Assembly: GCA_041686955.1 (NCBI GenBank) | Contig: JAWLCV010000079.1 | Location: 1-18,223, forward strand | DNA: 18,223 nt | Reading direction: 5' to 3' | From: UBA7803 sp041686955 | GTDB lineage: Bacteria; Pseudomonadota; Gammaproteobacteria; Pseudomonadales; Azotimanducaceae | Part shown: piece by piece, positions 1-9,443 of the stretch | Position numbering within the stretch: position 1 is the first letter of the stretch | How the letters are laid out: each line of letters starts with the position of its first letter | Notes under the pieces: model-generated | What the model was told of the DNA's origin: nothing | Database searches by the model: none | The model's input: only the letters and a program-made list of their open reading frames with translations | Program-made: the position numbers and the translations under genes

Positions 1-292
1 TCTGGATGTTCAGCAGCAGCGGCCGCTTGATCCGGCGCATCTCCTGGGCGAGCTGAGTTCTGCCGGCGTCCGGGACGAGAAAGCCACGTTGCTCGAGCGA
101 CTTCAGATCGATCTCGCAGAAGCGGGACGCAGCCGGGACTCCGGCCGGAGCCAGAGGCCGCACCCGCGCCTGTTCTGCGCCGTTGGTCTGCCGGTGATGA
201 GACCGGTCGTCGAGAGCTCGTGCCGCCGTCTCCGGCACACCGCCCTTTCGACGGGCAGCGAGGCGGCTGGCCGCTTTCTCAATGGTGCTCAT
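1..292 (-). CDS. XrtA/PEP-CTERM-associated tyrosine autokinase, N-terminal part (cut by left edge)
   Basis: Only the first 97 codons are present; the gene runs off the left edge. The ATG is at 292-290. The protein begins MSTIEKAASRLAARRKGG. After a low-complexity linker it reads CEIDLKSLEQRGFLVPDAGR, then an EMRRIKRPLLLN stretch. An N-terminal IEKAA helix followed by a 'GFLxPD...EEyRRIKRPLL' block is typical of the CpsD/CapB-like tyrosine autokinases encoded in exosortase A (XrtA) exopolysaccharide loci. These cytoplasmic P-loop kinases work with a Wzz-like chain-length protein to control polysaccharide polymerisation and export. The Walker motifs and tyrosine tail lie outside the window, so catalytic competence cannot be judged. 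The gene is divergent from the sugar-dehydrogenase operon, with 205 bp between them and a sigma-54-like promoter aimed at this gene. The nearby PrsK/PrsR genes support the XrtA assignment. Confidence 0.8.
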   Translation of the reverse strand, partial: MSTIEKAASRLAARRKGGVPETAARALDDRSHHRQTNGAEQARVRPLAPAGVPAASRFCEIDLKSLEQRGFLVPDAGRTQLAQEMRRIKRPLLLNIQ

Positions 293-374
293 TGACCCGG
301 CGATTCCTGCATGAGAACGGCCACGATGGTATCGAATCGAAGGCGGTGCCGCTGTAATGGCTTGTAACGCATAC

Positions 375-389
375 GCAAGGTGCTTGCCG
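375..389 (-). promoter_or_regulatory. Candidate sigma-54 (-24/-12) promoter for the tyrosine autokinase gene
   Basis: Read on the minus strand the site is CGGCAAGCACCTTGC. The sigma-54 consensus is TGGCACNNNNNTTGC. The invariant GG and GC are present at the correct spacing, the whole TTGC is intact, and two positions differ (T to C, C to A). Transcription would start near 363, giving a leader of about 70 nt before the ATG at 292. The same locus encodes PrsR, a sigma-54-dependent activator with an intact GAFTGA loop, so a promoter of this class is expected here. It was found by eye, without a statistical score. Confidence 0.6.
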
Positions 390-497
390 TCGATGCCCGC
401 CCCCGAAGGTTACATCCTACTACATCGGCAGCACAGTCTACGTCCGCGCCGATCATGCATAATTGCGCGTCATCACGTATCTGCAATAGGGGTTTTC

Positions 498-1775
<1,278 letters not shown>

Positions 1776-1788
1776 ACGGGGTCCGGAC

Positions 1789-2820
1789 ATGAAGGTACTG
1801 CTCACCGGTGCAGCCGGATTCATCGGCTCGTTCACCACCCACCGCCTGCTCGACCGCGGCGACGAGGTGGTGGGCGTGGACAATCTCAACGACTACTACG
1901 ACGTCCAGTTGAAGCTCGATCGCCTCAGCCGTCTGGAGTGCCGTGAAGGCTTCCACTTCGCACGACTGGATGTGGCCGACCGGAGTGCGATGGACGAGCT
2001 GTTCCGCCGCGAGCGTCCCGATCGCGTGGTGCACCTGGCGGCTCAGGCCGGCGTCCGCTACTCACTGGAGAATCCCCAGGCGTACGTGGATGCCAACGTC
2101 ACCGGCTTCCTCAACGTGCTGGAGAACGTCCGCGCTCAGGGTACCGAGCACCTGGTCTACGCCTCCACCAGCTCCGTCTACGGCAGCAACACTCGGATGC
2201 CGTTCTCCGTTCACGACAACGTCGACCACCCGGTGAGCCTCTACGCTGCCACCAAGAAGGCCAACGAGCTGATGGCGCACACCTACAGTCATCTGTTCGG
2301 GCTGCCGTGCACGGGCCTGCGGTTCTTCACCGTCTACGGCCCCTGGGGGCGTCCGGACATGGCGCTGTTTCTGTTCACCCGCAAGATCCTGGCGGGTGAA
2401 CCCATCGACGTGTTCAACTACGGCAACCACACCCGCGACTTCACCTACGTCGAGGACATCGCCGAAGGTATCGTCCGGGTGCTGGACCGTCCCGCGACAC
2501 CCAATCCCGAGTGGTCCGGCGACCACCCCGATCCGCACAGCTCCAACGCGCCTTACCGGCTGTACAACATCGGCAGCAACAACCCTGTGAGCCTCATGCG
2601 CTACATCGAGCTGCTGGAAGAGACCCTGGGAATCGAGGCGAAGAAGAACCTGCTGCCGCTGCAGCCCGGGGACGTGCCGGATACCTTCGCCGACGTGGAG
2701 GATCTGATGCGCGACGTGGGCTACAAACCCGCTACGCCGGTGGAGGTGGGCATCCGCAACTTCGTCGCCTGGTACAAGAGCTACTACGGCATCGAGGGCG
2801 TTGCCGACAACGTGCGATGA
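1789..2820 (+). CDS. NAD-dependent SDR epimerase, probable UDP-glucuronate 4-epimerase
   Basis: 343 residues, extended short-chain dehydrogenase/reductase. The NAD-binding motif GAAGFIGS is at 7-14. VDNLNDYYDVQLK (30-42) is characteristic of the UDP-glucuronate/UDP-galacturonate 4-epimerase group. The catalytic pair is Tyr152-x3-Lys156 (YAATK), preceded by YASTSSVYG (124-132). GLRFFTVYGPWGRPDMA and RDFTYVEDIAEG are also typical. It would invert C4 of a UDP-uronate, for example UDP-GlcA to UDP-GalA. Coming directly after a 6-dehydrogenase, it probably uses that enzyme's product; if that enzyme acts on UDP-GlcNAc, the substrate here may be the N-acetylated uronate. A GGGG-containing ribosome site precedes the ATG. 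The stop overlaps the prsK start (ATGA), indicating translational coupling. Confidence 0.87.
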   Translation: MKVLLTGAAGFIGSFTTHRLLDRGDEVVGVDNLNDYYDVQLKLDRLSRLECREGFHFARLDVADRSAMDELFRRERPDRVVHLAAQAGVRYSLENPQAYVDANVTGFLNVLENVRAQGTEHLVYASTSSVYGSNTRMPFSVHDNVDHPVSLYAATKKANELMAHTYSHLFGLPCTGLRFFTVYGPWGRPDMALFLFTRKILAGEPIDVFNYGNHTRDFTYVEDIAEGIVRVLDRPATPNPEWSGDHPDPHSSNAPYRLYNIGSNNPVSLMRYIELLEETLGIEAKKNLLPLQPGDVPDTFADVEDLMRDVGYKPATPVEVGIRNFVAWYKSYYGIEGVADNVR

Positions 2821-4876
2821 CCTTGGAGAGCTTCTACCTGCTGAGCCTGGCCGCGGGCTTCCTGGCCTTCGGGGCACTGACCGCGTTCTGCATCGTCACC
2901 TGGGTGAAGGCCATCACCGGCCGGGCCGCGTTCCTGGCTTCTCTGGTCTCGCTGCTGTTCGTGCTGTCGCTCGCGCTGACCGGCATCGGCCCCTTCACCC
3001 TCACGCTGGAGGTCCTGACCCTGCTGGCGTGGATGGCGCTGCTGATTCGGGTGATCGGCGTGGGACCGCAGAATGCGGCCGACGCCGCGCTGCGGCCGGT
3101 AGTGGTGGTCTTCTCGGCCGCGGCGGTTCTCGCCGTGTTATCCGCCGGCTACGCCTGGCTGATGGCGCTCACCGCCGCCGGCGGCGAGGGGTTGCCCCTG
3201 TCCGGCTTCCTCACCGGCGAGCTGCTGCTCGCCATCTGCGGTCTGGTGCTGCTCGAGCAGGTGATCCGCAATACCCGCGACGATCTGCGCTGGCGTTTGC
3301 GCTATCTGAACATCGGCGTGGGCACCCTGTTCGCCTTCCAGCTCGTCCACGACGCCTGCGGACTGCTGTTCAACGCCTACATGCCCGCCCTGGTCGCCGT
3401 TCAGCCAGCGGTGTTCGCTCTGGCTACGCCGTTCATCGCCATTGCCTCCATGCGCAACGCCACCAATCCCCTCAACCTCAATCTCTCCCGTCGCTTCGTG
3501 TTCCGCAGCGGCATCCTCGTCGCCACCGGCGCGCTGCTGTTGCTCATGGGGGTGCTGGGCTACCTGGTGCGCGCCTTCGAAGGCGACTGGGGGGCAGCCG
3601 TGCTGGCCCTGGCCCTGGCCGTGGTGGCGGTGGTCAGCGTGGCCGTGGTGGGCTCCACCCAGGTCCGGGTGCGGGCCCGGCGCTTCATGGAGGAGCACCT
3701 GTTCGCCGACCGCTACGACTACCGCGAGGAATGGCGGCGGGTAACCGAGCAGCTCACCGAGCCGAGCCCGGACTACGGACTTCCCCAACAGGTGCTGCGG
3801 GCGCTGTGCCGCGTGCTGGATTGCGGCGGCGGCGCGGTGTGGCGCGCCTCCGCGCAGGGCCTGCTGATCCCCCTGAGTCAGCTCCACACCTCGTGGAACC
3901 AGCCTCTCTCGCCCGCCACCAGCCGGCGCCTCATCGAGCTCTTCGAGCACCACGAATGGGTGCTGGACCTCGGCGATCTGCCGCCGGCCGCGCAGCCGGT
4001 AATCGACGAATGTGCCGACTTGTTCCGCCTTCCGGGCATCCGCTTCCTGGTGCCCCTGATGACGGAATCGCGCCTGTTCGGACTCGCGGCCCTGTCCCAG
4101 CCCCATGCTCCACTGACCCTCGACTGGGAGGACTACGACGTTCTCAAGCTCATCGCCCGGCAGGGAGCCGGATTCATCGCCCTGCGGGAAGCCGAACGGG
4201 AGCTGGCCGAGGCCGACAAGCTCACCAGCTTCAGCCAGGTCTCCGCATTCATCGTGCACGACGTGAAGACCATCTCGGCCCAGTTGTCCCTGCTGCTCGA
4301 GAACGCGCAGAAGCACAAGAGCAATCCGGCGTTCGTGGACGACATGCTGCGCACGGTGGACAATGCCGTGCAGCGCATGCACAAGCTTCTGGATCAGTTC
4401 CGCAACGGGGAAGGCGGCGCCCGCGACGAGGTGGTGCAGCTTCACGAGGAGCTGCCGCGGCTGGTGAGCTCGTTCGGCCGCCAGCAGCCGGCTCCGGAGC
4501 TCGAACTGCCCGACGACGGCGTGGCGGTGGCCGGGGATGCATCGCAGCTACGCTCCGCTCTCGGTCACCTGATTCAGAACGCCATCGACGCGGCCAGCAG
4601 CCATGCCGCCGCTTCCCCGGCGGTCCAGGTGCGGCTGCGCCGGGCCGACCCCTGGGCGGAAGTCTGTATCGAGGACTCCGGTCCGGGCATGCAGCCCGAG
4701 TTCGTCGAGAACTCGCTGTTCCAACCGTTCGCCAGCACCAAGGGCGTCGCCGGAATGGGCGTCGGCGCTTACCAGGCACGGTCCTATGTGCGCTCGCTGG
4801 GCGGCGACATCATCGTCGACAGCCGGCCCGGTGCCGGTTCCCTTTTCACCGTACGCTTACCCCTGCAGGTCAACTC

Positions 4877-4880
<4 letters not shown>
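2817..4880 (+). CDS. prsK: XrtA/PEP-CTERM system sensor histidine kinase PrsK
   Basis: 687 residues, the normal size for PrsK. The N-terminal part (about residues 5-275) is a run of eight or nine hydrophobic membrane segments. It is followed by a GAF-like cytoplasmic region (about 310-450) and then the kinase core. The phosphoacceptor region reads SAFIVHDVKTISAQLSLL, with His481. The ATP-binding domain has an N box near Asn588 (NAIDAAS), a G1 box from Asp620 (DSGPGM), and a glycine-rich VAGMGVGAYQ followed by GGDIIVDSRPGAGS. The HDVKT form of the H box, the membrane architecture, and the adjacent PrsR identify the family. It is inferred to phosphorylate PrsR, driving sigma-54-dependent transcription of exopolysaccharide and PEP-CTERM genes. 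The signal sensed is unknown. The start ATG overlaps the upstream stop and the end overlaps prsR, both as ATGA. Confidence 0.93.
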
Positions 4881-6221
<1,341 letters not shown>

Positions 6222-6229
<8 letters not shown>

Positions 6230-7241
6230 AATACTGGTCACCGGCGGCGCCGGCTACATCGGCAGTCACATGTGCGTCGAGCTGCTGCAGGCGGGCTACG
6301 ACGTGGTGGTGGTGGACAACCTGAGCAACAGCTCCGCCCGCTCGGTGCAGGCGGTGCAGCGCATCACCCAGAAGCCTCTCACCTTCGTGGAAGCCGATCT
6401 GCGCGACGGCCACCGCCTGCGATCGGTGTTCGACGAGCACGAGATCTCCGCCGTGCTCCACTTCGCCGGGCTCAAGGCCGTGGGGGAGTCGGTGGCGAAA
6501 CCCATGCTCTACTACGACAACAACGTCACCGGCACCCTGCGGCTGGTGGAGGCCATGAGCGACGCCGGCGTGAACACCCTGGTCTTCAGCTCATCGGCCA
6601 CCGTGTACGGCATGCCCGAGCGCGTGCCCATCGACGAAACCTTCCCCACGGCGCCCATCAATCCCTACGGCCGCACCAAGCTGCAGATCGAGGACATCCT
6701 CCGGGATCTGCAGGCGGCCGACCCGGCATGGCGCATCTCGCTCCTACGCTACTTCAATCCCGTTGGCGCCCACGCGTCCGGTGAGATCGGCGAGGACCCC
6801 AACGACATTCCCAACAACCTGATGCCGTACATCGCTCAGGTGGCCGTGGGCCGGCTTCCCCATCTGCGGGTGTTCGGCAACGACTACGACACGCCGGACG
6901 GTACCGGGGTGCGCGACTACATCCACGTGGTGGACCTGGTGCACGGGCACCTGAAGGCGCTGGAATTCCTGGCGAAGAACCCAGGGATTCACGTTCACAA
7001 CCTGGGCACGGGGCGTGGCTACTCAGTGCTCGAGGTGGTCGACGCATTCTCCCGCGCCGCCGGCAAGGAGATTCCCTACCGGATCACCGACCGGCGCCCC
7101 GGAGACGCGGCGCAGTCCTACGCCGATCCCGCCAGGGCCAACCGCGAGTTGGGTTGGCAGGCGGCATTCGACCTGCAGCGCATGTGCGAGGACGTCTGGC
7201 GCTGGCAGACGAGACACCCTCAGGGCTACCGGGGCATCTAG
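6222..7241 (+). CDS. galE: UDP-glucose 4-epimerase GalE
   Basis: 339 residues, the usual GalE size. It interconverts UDP-glucose and UDP-galactose with bound NAD. The motifs are TGGAGYIGSH (7-16), VDNLSNSS, HFAGLKAVGES (80-90), FSSSATVYG (122-130), the catalytic Tyr149-x3-Lys153 (YGRTK), and RYFNPVGAH, where family members bind the sugar. GTGVRDYIHVVDL and GTGRGYSVLEV follow, also standard. The ATG lies inside the last codons of prsR (8-nt overlap), so it is the last gene of the five-gene plus-strand run. In this context it most likely supplies UDP-galactose for exopolysaccharide rather than serving galactose catabolism. No other Leloir-pathway gene is present. Confidence 0.95.
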
Positions 7242-7255
7242 CCTGCCAGCAGGTG

Positions 7256-7264
7256 TGCTAGCAT
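7256..7264 (+). promoter_or_regulatory. Candidate extended -10 promoter for the tRNA-Ser gene
   Basis: TGCTAGCAT combines a TGn extension with TAGCAT (4 of 6 matches to TATAAT). A GC-only stretch (GCGCGC) follows before the expected start near 7271, four bases before the mature tRNA. A GC-rich discriminator is typical of stringently controlled stable-RNA promoters. No convincing -35 was found. The site lies just after the galE stop, so the tRNA need not depend on read-through. Confidence 0.4.
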
Positions 7265-7274
7265 GCGCGCACCT

Positions 7275-7362
7275 GGAAGGGTGGCCGAGCGGTTGAAGGC
7301 ACCGGTCTTGAAAACCGGCGAGGGGCAACCCTCCGTGGGTTCGAATCCCACCCCTTCCGCCA
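7275..7362 (+). tRNA. tRNA-Ser (anticodon UGA)
   Basis: An 88-nt gene with encoded CCA. The acceptor stem GGAAGGG (7275-7281) pairs with CCCTTCC (7352-7358). The discriminator G is at 7359 and CCA at 7360-7362. The anticodon stem 7302-7306 pairs with 7314-7318, and the loop CTTGAAA places anticodon TGA at 7309-7311. The long variable arm (GAGGGGCAACCCTCC region) is the class II feature of tRNA-Ser. The T loop is TTCGAAT. It decodes UCA and other UCN codons. Confidence 0.97.
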
Positions 7363-7374
7363 GTCGGCTATCTG

Positions 7375-7390
7375 TCGACAAGCTTGTCGA
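7375..7390. repeat. 16-bp perfect palindrome just downstream of tRNA-Ser
   Basis: TCGACAAGCTTGTCGA is a perfect inverted repeat, 13 bp past the tRNA 3' end and 22 bp past the stop of the minus-strand small gene ending at 7413. It could fold as a CGACA/TGTCG hairpin with an AGCT loop and act as a weak two-way end point for converging transcripts. No T-tract follows on either strand, so it is not called a terminator. Confidence 0.4.
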
Positions 7391-7412
7391 TGAGTTCGGA
7401 AGCCGCCTGCTG

Positions 7413-7589
7413 TCAGCCGGTTTTCCGCGGCAGCGCCCGCTCCACGTCCGTTACCCGCATCCGGCGAACCTCCCGCTCCGGTGTCACGGTCCGCACGCGG
7501 ACCCACTCCGGCGACTCCTCGTCGTCATGCAGAACCAGGTACGAGACGCCGGCCGAGTTGAAGATCCGCCCCTTGAGATGTGTGTGCAC
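7413..7589 (-). CDS. Unrecognised small protein, copy 1 of a tandem pair
   Basis: 58 residues from GTG at 7589, which has GGAG 5 nt upstream; another in-frame GTG at 7610 would add seven residues. The family is not recognised. The protein starts VHTHLKGRIF and contains GVSYLVLH, ESPEWVRV, EVRRMRV and VERALP. It shares about 40 of 54 aligned residues with the gene at 7747-7932, while the DNA has diverged mainly at synonymous positions. That argues that both copies encode conserved proteins. The hydrophobic/charged alternation suggests four short beta strands and a final helix, like a small SH3/KOW-type barrel; this is inference only. It has no signal peptide, membrane segment or cysteine. Neighbours are tRNA-Ser (converging) and the tus operon, so an RNA-related role is possible but unsupported. 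Confidence 0.7.
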   Translation of the reverse strand: MHTHLKGRIFNSAGVSYLVLHDDEESPEWVRVRTVTPEREVRRMRVTDVERALPRKTG

Positions 7590-7746
7590 CGCTGCTCCAG
7601 AGTTTTCCACTGCGATCGTGGCTGCGCATTGTGCACCACCCGAGCGCCGAAGGCTTTCGACATCTGCAGCGGGATGTAAGGGATTATCCGAATCCGGTCA
7701 TGGCCAGATACGCCTGGGCGCCGGCCGATCGCTGTGACGTCGACCG

Positions 7747-7932
7747 TCACCCCGCCTCGCGGTGCGGCAGCGGGAGGGCCCGCTCGACCTCGCGCACGCG
7801 CATGCGCCGGACCTCGCGGCGGGGGCCCAGGCTGCTGACACGAACCCACTCGGGCGATTCGTCGTCGCGGTGAAGCACCAGGTAGGAAATTCCGTCGAGA
7901 CTGAAGATTCGCCCTCTGAGATGCGTGTGCAC
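7747..7932 (-). CDS. Unrecognised small protein, copy 2 of a tandem pair
   Basis: 61 residues from GTG at 7932, with GGAG 8 nt upstream. The frame stays open upstream to 8109, but similarity to copy 1 begins at this GTG (VHTHLRGRIF). The shared core is GISYLVLHRDDESPEWVRV, then EVRRMRVREVERALP, with the tail LPHREAG differing from copy 1. The family is not recognised. It is strongly basic towards the C-terminus (RREVRRMRVREVER), which would suit nucleic-acid binding, but no known domain was identified. It lies 157 bp upstream of copy 1 on the same strand and is divergent from tusD, with a 153-bp gap that must hold promoters for both directions. The pair looks like an old tandem duplication. 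Confidence 0.7.
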   Translation of the reverse strand: MHTHLRGRIFSLDGISYLVLHRDDESPEWVRVSSLGPRREVRRMRVREVERALPLPHREAG

Positions 7933-8027
7933 GAAACCTGCTCCCGGCAAAGCCGCACTGCTTGACACCCGGAAGATTCTGCCCCGCCCGATCGCCGCGG
8001 ACCTTTCGATTCCGCAATCGGAACGCT

Positions 8028-8057
8028 TTGCGCTCGCCCCCCTCCAATCAATAAGAT
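8028..8057 (+). promoter_or_regulatory. Candidate sigma-70 promoter for tusDCBE
   Basis: TTGCGC (8028-8033) and TAAGAT (8052-8057) are separated by 18 bp. They match the consensus at 3 of 6 and 4 of 6 positions. The -10 sits in the only AT-rich patch before tusD (CAATCAATAAGATA). The expected start near 8064 gives a leader of about 22 nt. The match is modest and unscored. Confidence 0.35.
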
Positions 8058-8085
8058 ACTCGCACGGCTTGGGAACGGACCCTCC

Positions 8086-8478
8086 ATGAAGATCGGCATC
8101 GCCGTTCACGGTGCGCCTTACTCGTCACAGGCATCCGCCACCGCGCTGCGCTTCGCGCGCGCTGCGCTCGCGGCCGGCCACACCCTACCCCGAGTGTTCT
8201 TCTATCACGACGGCGTGCACGCGGCCTCGGCCCTCACGGTGCCGCCCCAGGACGAGCCATCGCCCCAGCCGGGCTGGGCGGAGCTCGCCCAGAACCACGG
8301 GGTCGAGCTCGCGGTGTGCATCGCCGCGGCGCTGAAGCGCGGCATCGTCAACGACGAGGAACGCGAGCGCTACGAGCTCGCCGCGGCGAGCCTGCACCCC
8401 GCCTTCACCATCGTCGGCCTGGGCCAGCTCGTGGACGCGGTCTGCGCCACCGACCGATTCGTGACCTTCGCCGCATGA
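8086..8478 (+). CDS. tusD: Sulfur-relay protein TusD/DsrE
   Basis: 130 residues. It is the sulfur-carrying subunit of the hexameric TusBCD (DsrEFH) complex, which accepts persulfide sulfur and passes it to TusE/DsrC. In E. coli this serves 2-thiouridine formation at tRNA position 34; in sulfur oxidisers DsrEFH serves sulfur oxidation. The fold signature is visible as IGIAVHGAPYSSQASATAL at the start and VFFYHDGVHAAS near 38-48. The active-site cysteine is Cys78 in ELAVCIAAALKRGI, the position of the conserved cysteine in TusD and DsrE. A second cysteine, Cys120 (DAVCATDRF), lies in the last strand region. The ATG at 8086 has GGA 6 nt upstream. The end overlaps tusC as ATGA. No dsrAB or other reverse-Dsr gene is in the window. 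Confidence 0.93.
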   Translation: MKIGIAVHGAPYSSQASATALRFARAALAAGHTLPRVFFYHDGVHAASALTVPPQDEPSPQPGWAELAQNHGVELAVCIAAALKRGIVNDEERERYELAAASLHPAFTIVGLGQLVDAVCATDRFVTFAA

Positions 8479-8840
8479 CGAACGGCAAGCGGATACTGTT
8501 CCTGCTGCGTCAGGCTCCCTACGCGACCTGCCATGCCCTCGAGGCGCTGGAGGCCGTTCTGGTGGCCGGGGTGTTCGATCAGCAGGTTAGCGTGCTGTTT
8601 CGCGACGCCGGTGTCTGGCAGGTCGTGAACGGTCAGGACGGCAGCGCCCTCGAGGCGCGCACGATCGGCAAGGTCGCCCAGGCCCTGCCCCAGTACGGCG
8701 TCACCGCGCTCTACGTGTGCGGCGAGAGCCTGGCGCAGCGGAGCCTGTGTCCCGCGGATCTGGTTCTTCCCGTGACGGTGCTCGATGACGCCGCACAGGC
8801 GCGGCTCCTGGCCGCTCAAGACGCGGTGGTGAACGACTGA
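8475..8840 (+). CDS. tusC: Sulfur-relay protein TusC/DsrF
   Basis: 121 residues. Subunit of the TusBCD/DsrEFH sulfur-transfer complex. It begins RILFLLRQAPYATCHALEAL, the typical TusC opening, followed by VLVAGVFDQQVSVLFRDAGVW, where the family has its 'fxxxvsvlF.ddGV' strand. Cysteines are at 19, 82 and 92; I assign no function to them individually. The start is fixed by the ATGA overlap with tusD, because translation re-initiation explains the weak ribosome site. The stop and the tusB start share one base (TGATG). Confidence 0.9.
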   Translation: MTNGKRILFLLRQAPYATCHALEALEAVLVAGVFDQQVSVLFRDAGVWQVVNGQDGSALEARTIGKVAQALPQYGVTALYVCGESLAQRSLCPADLVLPVTVLDDAAQARLLAAQDAVVND

Positions 8841-9130
8841 TGCCGACCCTCCACCTGGTCAGCAGAGCGCCGGCTCTCGCCGCGTGCCTGGAGGTGGCCG
8901 GCGCCGACGATGCCATCCTGCTCCTCGAGGACGGCGTCTACGCAGGCGTCGCCGCCGGCCATGCCGCCGACGATGGCGCGGACGCGCCCCCCAGGTCCCT
9001 CTTCGCGCTGGAGCCGGACGTGCGGGCTCGCGGCCTGGGTGACCGGCTCGGCGCCGGGATCACCATCGTTTCCGACGCCGGGTTCGTCGGCCTGGTAGAG
9101 CGTCACCAACCCATCGTCACCTGGCGCTGA
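8840..9130 (+). CDS. tusB: Sulfur-relay protein TusB/DsrH
   Basis: 96 residues, standard for TusB/DsrH, the smallest subunit of the complex. It begins MPTLHLVSRAP, followed by a conserved ILLLEDGVYAG (30-40) and ARGLGDRLGAGITIVSDAGFVGLVERH. Cys16 (AACLEVA) sits where sulfur-oxidiser DsrH proteins carry a cysteine (Cys20 in Allochromatium, from memory); E. coli TusB, as I recall it, has none there. The ATG overlaps the tusC stop by one base. The tusE start follows one base after its own stop, so the four genes are one translation-coupled unit. Confidence 0.9.
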   Translation: MPTLHLVSRAPALAACLEVAGADDAILLLEDGVYAGVAAGHAADDGADAPPRSLFALEPDVRARGLGDRLGAGITIVSDAGFVGLVERHQPIVTWR

Positions 9131-9131
9131 C

Positions 9132-9443
9132 GTGCTTCCCGCGCGCGACAAGGAAGGCTATCTGCTCGAACTCGATGACTGGGACGAGCGGGTCGCCGTC
9201 GAGCTGGCCCGCCAGGAAGGAATCGAGCTCGGCGACGAGCACTGGGCCGTCATCCGCCTGGTTCGTGAGTTCTACGGCGAGTACCAGGTCTCCCCGGCCA
9301 TGCGGGTGCTGGTGAAGCGGGTGCGCGAGCGCCTGGGACCCGAGTGCGGCAACAGTCTGTATCTGCTGAAGCTGTTCCCGGCCAGCCCGGCGAAGCTAGT
9401 CTGCAAGATCGCCGGTCTGCCCCGGCCCACCAACTGCCTGTGA
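9132..9443 (+). CDS. tusE: Sulfur-relay carrier TusE/DsrC, with both C-terminal cysteines
   Basis: 103 residues. It accepts sulfur from TusBCD and delivers it downstream: to MnmA for tRNA thiolation as TusE, or to dissimilatory sulfur enzymes as DsrC. EGYLLELDDWDERVA (8-22), EHWAVIRLVREFYGEYQVSPAMRVL and GNSLYLLKLFP are family hallmarks. The flexible C-terminal arm is CKIAGLPRPTNCL, with the penultimate Cys102 and a second cysteine, Cys91, 11 positions earlier. That pair defines DsrC; TusE proteins usually keep only the penultimate one. The GTG start lies one base after the tusB stop. The last 48 bp overlap the 3' end of cysG on the other strand, including the whole functional arm. The tRNA role is favoured by the syntenic setting, not proven. 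Confidence 0.92.
   Translation: MLPARDKEGYLLELDDWDERVAVELARQEGIELGDEHWAVIRLVREFYGEYQVSPAMRVLVKRVRERLGPECGNSLYLLKLFPASPAKLVCKIAGLPRPTNCL

Noticed and set aside
3138..4445. A 435-codon minus-strand open frame opposite prsK
   Set aside because: Repetitive H/G/E/Q-rich shadow with no motif; prsK motifs occupy the other strand.
7201..7274. Hairpins CCTGC/GCAGG and CTAGC/GCTAG after galE as a terminator
   Set aside because: Stems are only 5 bp, the inner loop is 2 nt, and no T-tract follows. The second arm overlaps the likely tRNA promoter.
7962..7967. TTGACA as the -35 of a tus operon promoter
   Set aside because: The hexamer is perfect, but the sequence 16-18 bp downstream is CCCGCCCG-like with no plausible -10.
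8008..8024. TTCCG/CGGAA short dyad upstream of tusD as an operator
   Set aside because: The arms are only 5 bp in a GC-rich region and the position does not overlap the best promoter candidate closely enough to support a call.
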